Shown in pieces: positions 22,875 to 23,445 of a stretch of 23,445 bases of DNA. The notes under the pieces were generated by a model. The model was not told where the DNA came from. It was given only the letters and a program-made list of their open reading frames with translations, and made no database searches. The position numbers were made by a program, and so were the translations under genes. The stretch's first letter is position 1. Each line of letters starts with the position of its first letter. The DNA lies in assembly GCA_016235225.1 (NCBI GenBank), contig JACRLS010000124.1:1-23445 (forward strand), read 5' to 3'. The DNA is from Nitrospirota bacterium (lineage in GTDB: Bacteria > Nitrospirota > Nitrospiria > Nitrospirales > Nitrospiraceae).

Positions 22875-22954
22875 CACCTTACGCCTCACGCCTCACCCGC
22901 CTCCGCATGGCTCCGGCGGGTGACCCGCCATAGCCTCCGGCGACGGTGGGTCAC
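22875..22954. repeat. Heptamer tract and cruciform in the modA-modB gap
   Basis: After a CACCTTA CGCCTCA CGCCTCA tract come two nested perfect or near-perfect hairpins: TCACCCGCC (22893-22901) pairs with GGCGGGTGA (22915-22923), and GTGACCCGCC (22920-22929) pairs with GGTGGGTCAC (22945-22954) with one G-T. The hairpins share GTGA, so they are mutually exclusive at that point. The position suggests modulation of modB expression or transcript stability. Confidence 0.7.
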
Positions 22955-22969
22955 GCTTCACGGTCTTCT

Positions 22970-23445
22970 ATGAATTGGACCGCCATTCTCGTCACGTTCA
23001 AGCTGGCCACGCTGACGGCCGCGATCCTGCTCGTGATCGGCCTGCCCGTCGCCTATTGGCTGACCTTTTCACGCCGGCGGTGGAAGTTTCTAGTCGAGTC
23101 GGTGGTGGCGCTCCCGCTCGTGCTTCCTCCCACCGTCCTCGGATTTTATATCTTGGTTGCGATCGGACCGCACAGCCCGTTCGGGCAATTCTACACGAGC
23201 CTCGTGGGGCATCCGCTGCCCTTCACCTTCGAAGGGCTCCTTCTGGCCTCGATCCTCTATAGTTTGCCCTTTGCCGTGCAGCCCTTTGCCACGGCGTTTG
23301 ACCAAGTGGACCGGCGCCTGATCGAGGCCTCGTGGACCCTGGGAGTCTCCCGTCTTCAGACGTTTTTCAAGTTGATCATCCCGTTGTCTACGGCTGGGGT
23401 GGTGACGGGAGTGGTGCTGAGTTTTGCCCATACCTTGGGGGAATT
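22970..23445 (+). CDS. modB: ModB, molybdate ABC transporter permease (partial)
   Basis: The frame opens at ATG 22970 and runs off the window edge after about 158 codons. TM1 is LATLTAAILLVIGLPVAYWL. The conserved VVALPLVLPPTVLGFYIL segment follows. The permease EAA loop, the ATPase contact, reads EASWTLGVSRLQTFFKLIIP in part as EASWTLGVSRLQTFFK, then PLSTAGVVTGVVLSFAHTLG. ModB forms the inner-membrane channel and works with ModC, which should lie just beyond the window. No strong Shine-Dalgarno is seen. Confidence 0.92.
   Translation, partial: MNWTAILVTFKLATLTAAILLVIGLPVAYWLTFSRRRWKFLVESVVALPLVLPPTVLGFYILVAIGPHSPFGQFYTSLVGHPLPFTFEGLLLASILYSLPFAVQPFATAFDQVDRRLIEASWTLGVSRLQTFFKLIIPLSTAGVVTGVVLSFAHTLGE

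Noticed and set aside
1..23445. tRNA, rRNA, riboswitch (including Moco) or integrase/attachment sites
   Set aside because: I looked on both strands, with attention to the molybdate island and the accessory stretch, and found no recognisable cloverleaf, rRNA segment, Moco-type aptamer or recombinase gene.

Overview
The window looks like a chromosomal segment of a high-GC Gram-negative bacterium, most likely a Nitrospira-type member of Nitrospirota. That placement is inference from overall gene style (tsaB-rimI linkage, a three-gene RND efflux operon, an OprP-like porin next to molybdate uptake genes) and from the intergenic repeats. No marker gene such as rRNA is present to prove it.

Layout. 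1-4925 (+): the end of an unrecognised gene, then tsaB, rimI, a YdcH/DUF465 small coiled-coil protein, tatC, an exported Asp-box beta-propeller, a cyclophilin and a lipoprotein. 5000-10940 (-): a tightly overlapping tripartite efflux operon (RND permease, membrane-fusion protein, TolC-like channel, in transcription order), preceded at 10953-11405 by a receiver-domain remnant. 11448-14800: an accessory, repeat-rich stretch holding a 100-aa orphan gene, a CBS-domain gene behind a consensus sigma-54 promoter, a truncated YbaK fragment, and an ORF fusing the tail of a J-domain to an ERCC4-type nuclease domain. 14893-17831 (-): a sensor kinase cut off after its N-box and an intact NtrC-type sigma-54 activator. 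17933-23445 (+): a molybdate/tungstate-type island with an XRE-HTH regulator carrying a periplasmic-binding-like domain, a ModA-like binding protein, a lipoprotein, an OprP-type porin, a second ModA and the start of ModB. In a nitrite oxidiser, molybdenum supply would matter for nitrite oxidoreductase.

The most unusual feature is not one gene. At least nine places carry degenerate tandem tracts with a 6-, 7- or 8-nt period. The sequence theme differs at each locus, and several tracts form two complementary arms of a long imperfect hairpin. They lie at gene edges and inside coding sequence. One encodes the tail of RimI, one the signal-peptide core of a lipoprotein, one interrupts a response regulator, one ends the kinase, one abuts the broken ybaK, and one encodes the ModA N-terminus. 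The hexamer tracts keep the reading frame and sit inside ORFs; the heptamer tracts sit mostly at ORF ends. A second, unrelated palindromic element (14674-14798) has cut a J-domain gene. Together these suggest an active locus-specific repeat-generating process that reshapes protein ends.
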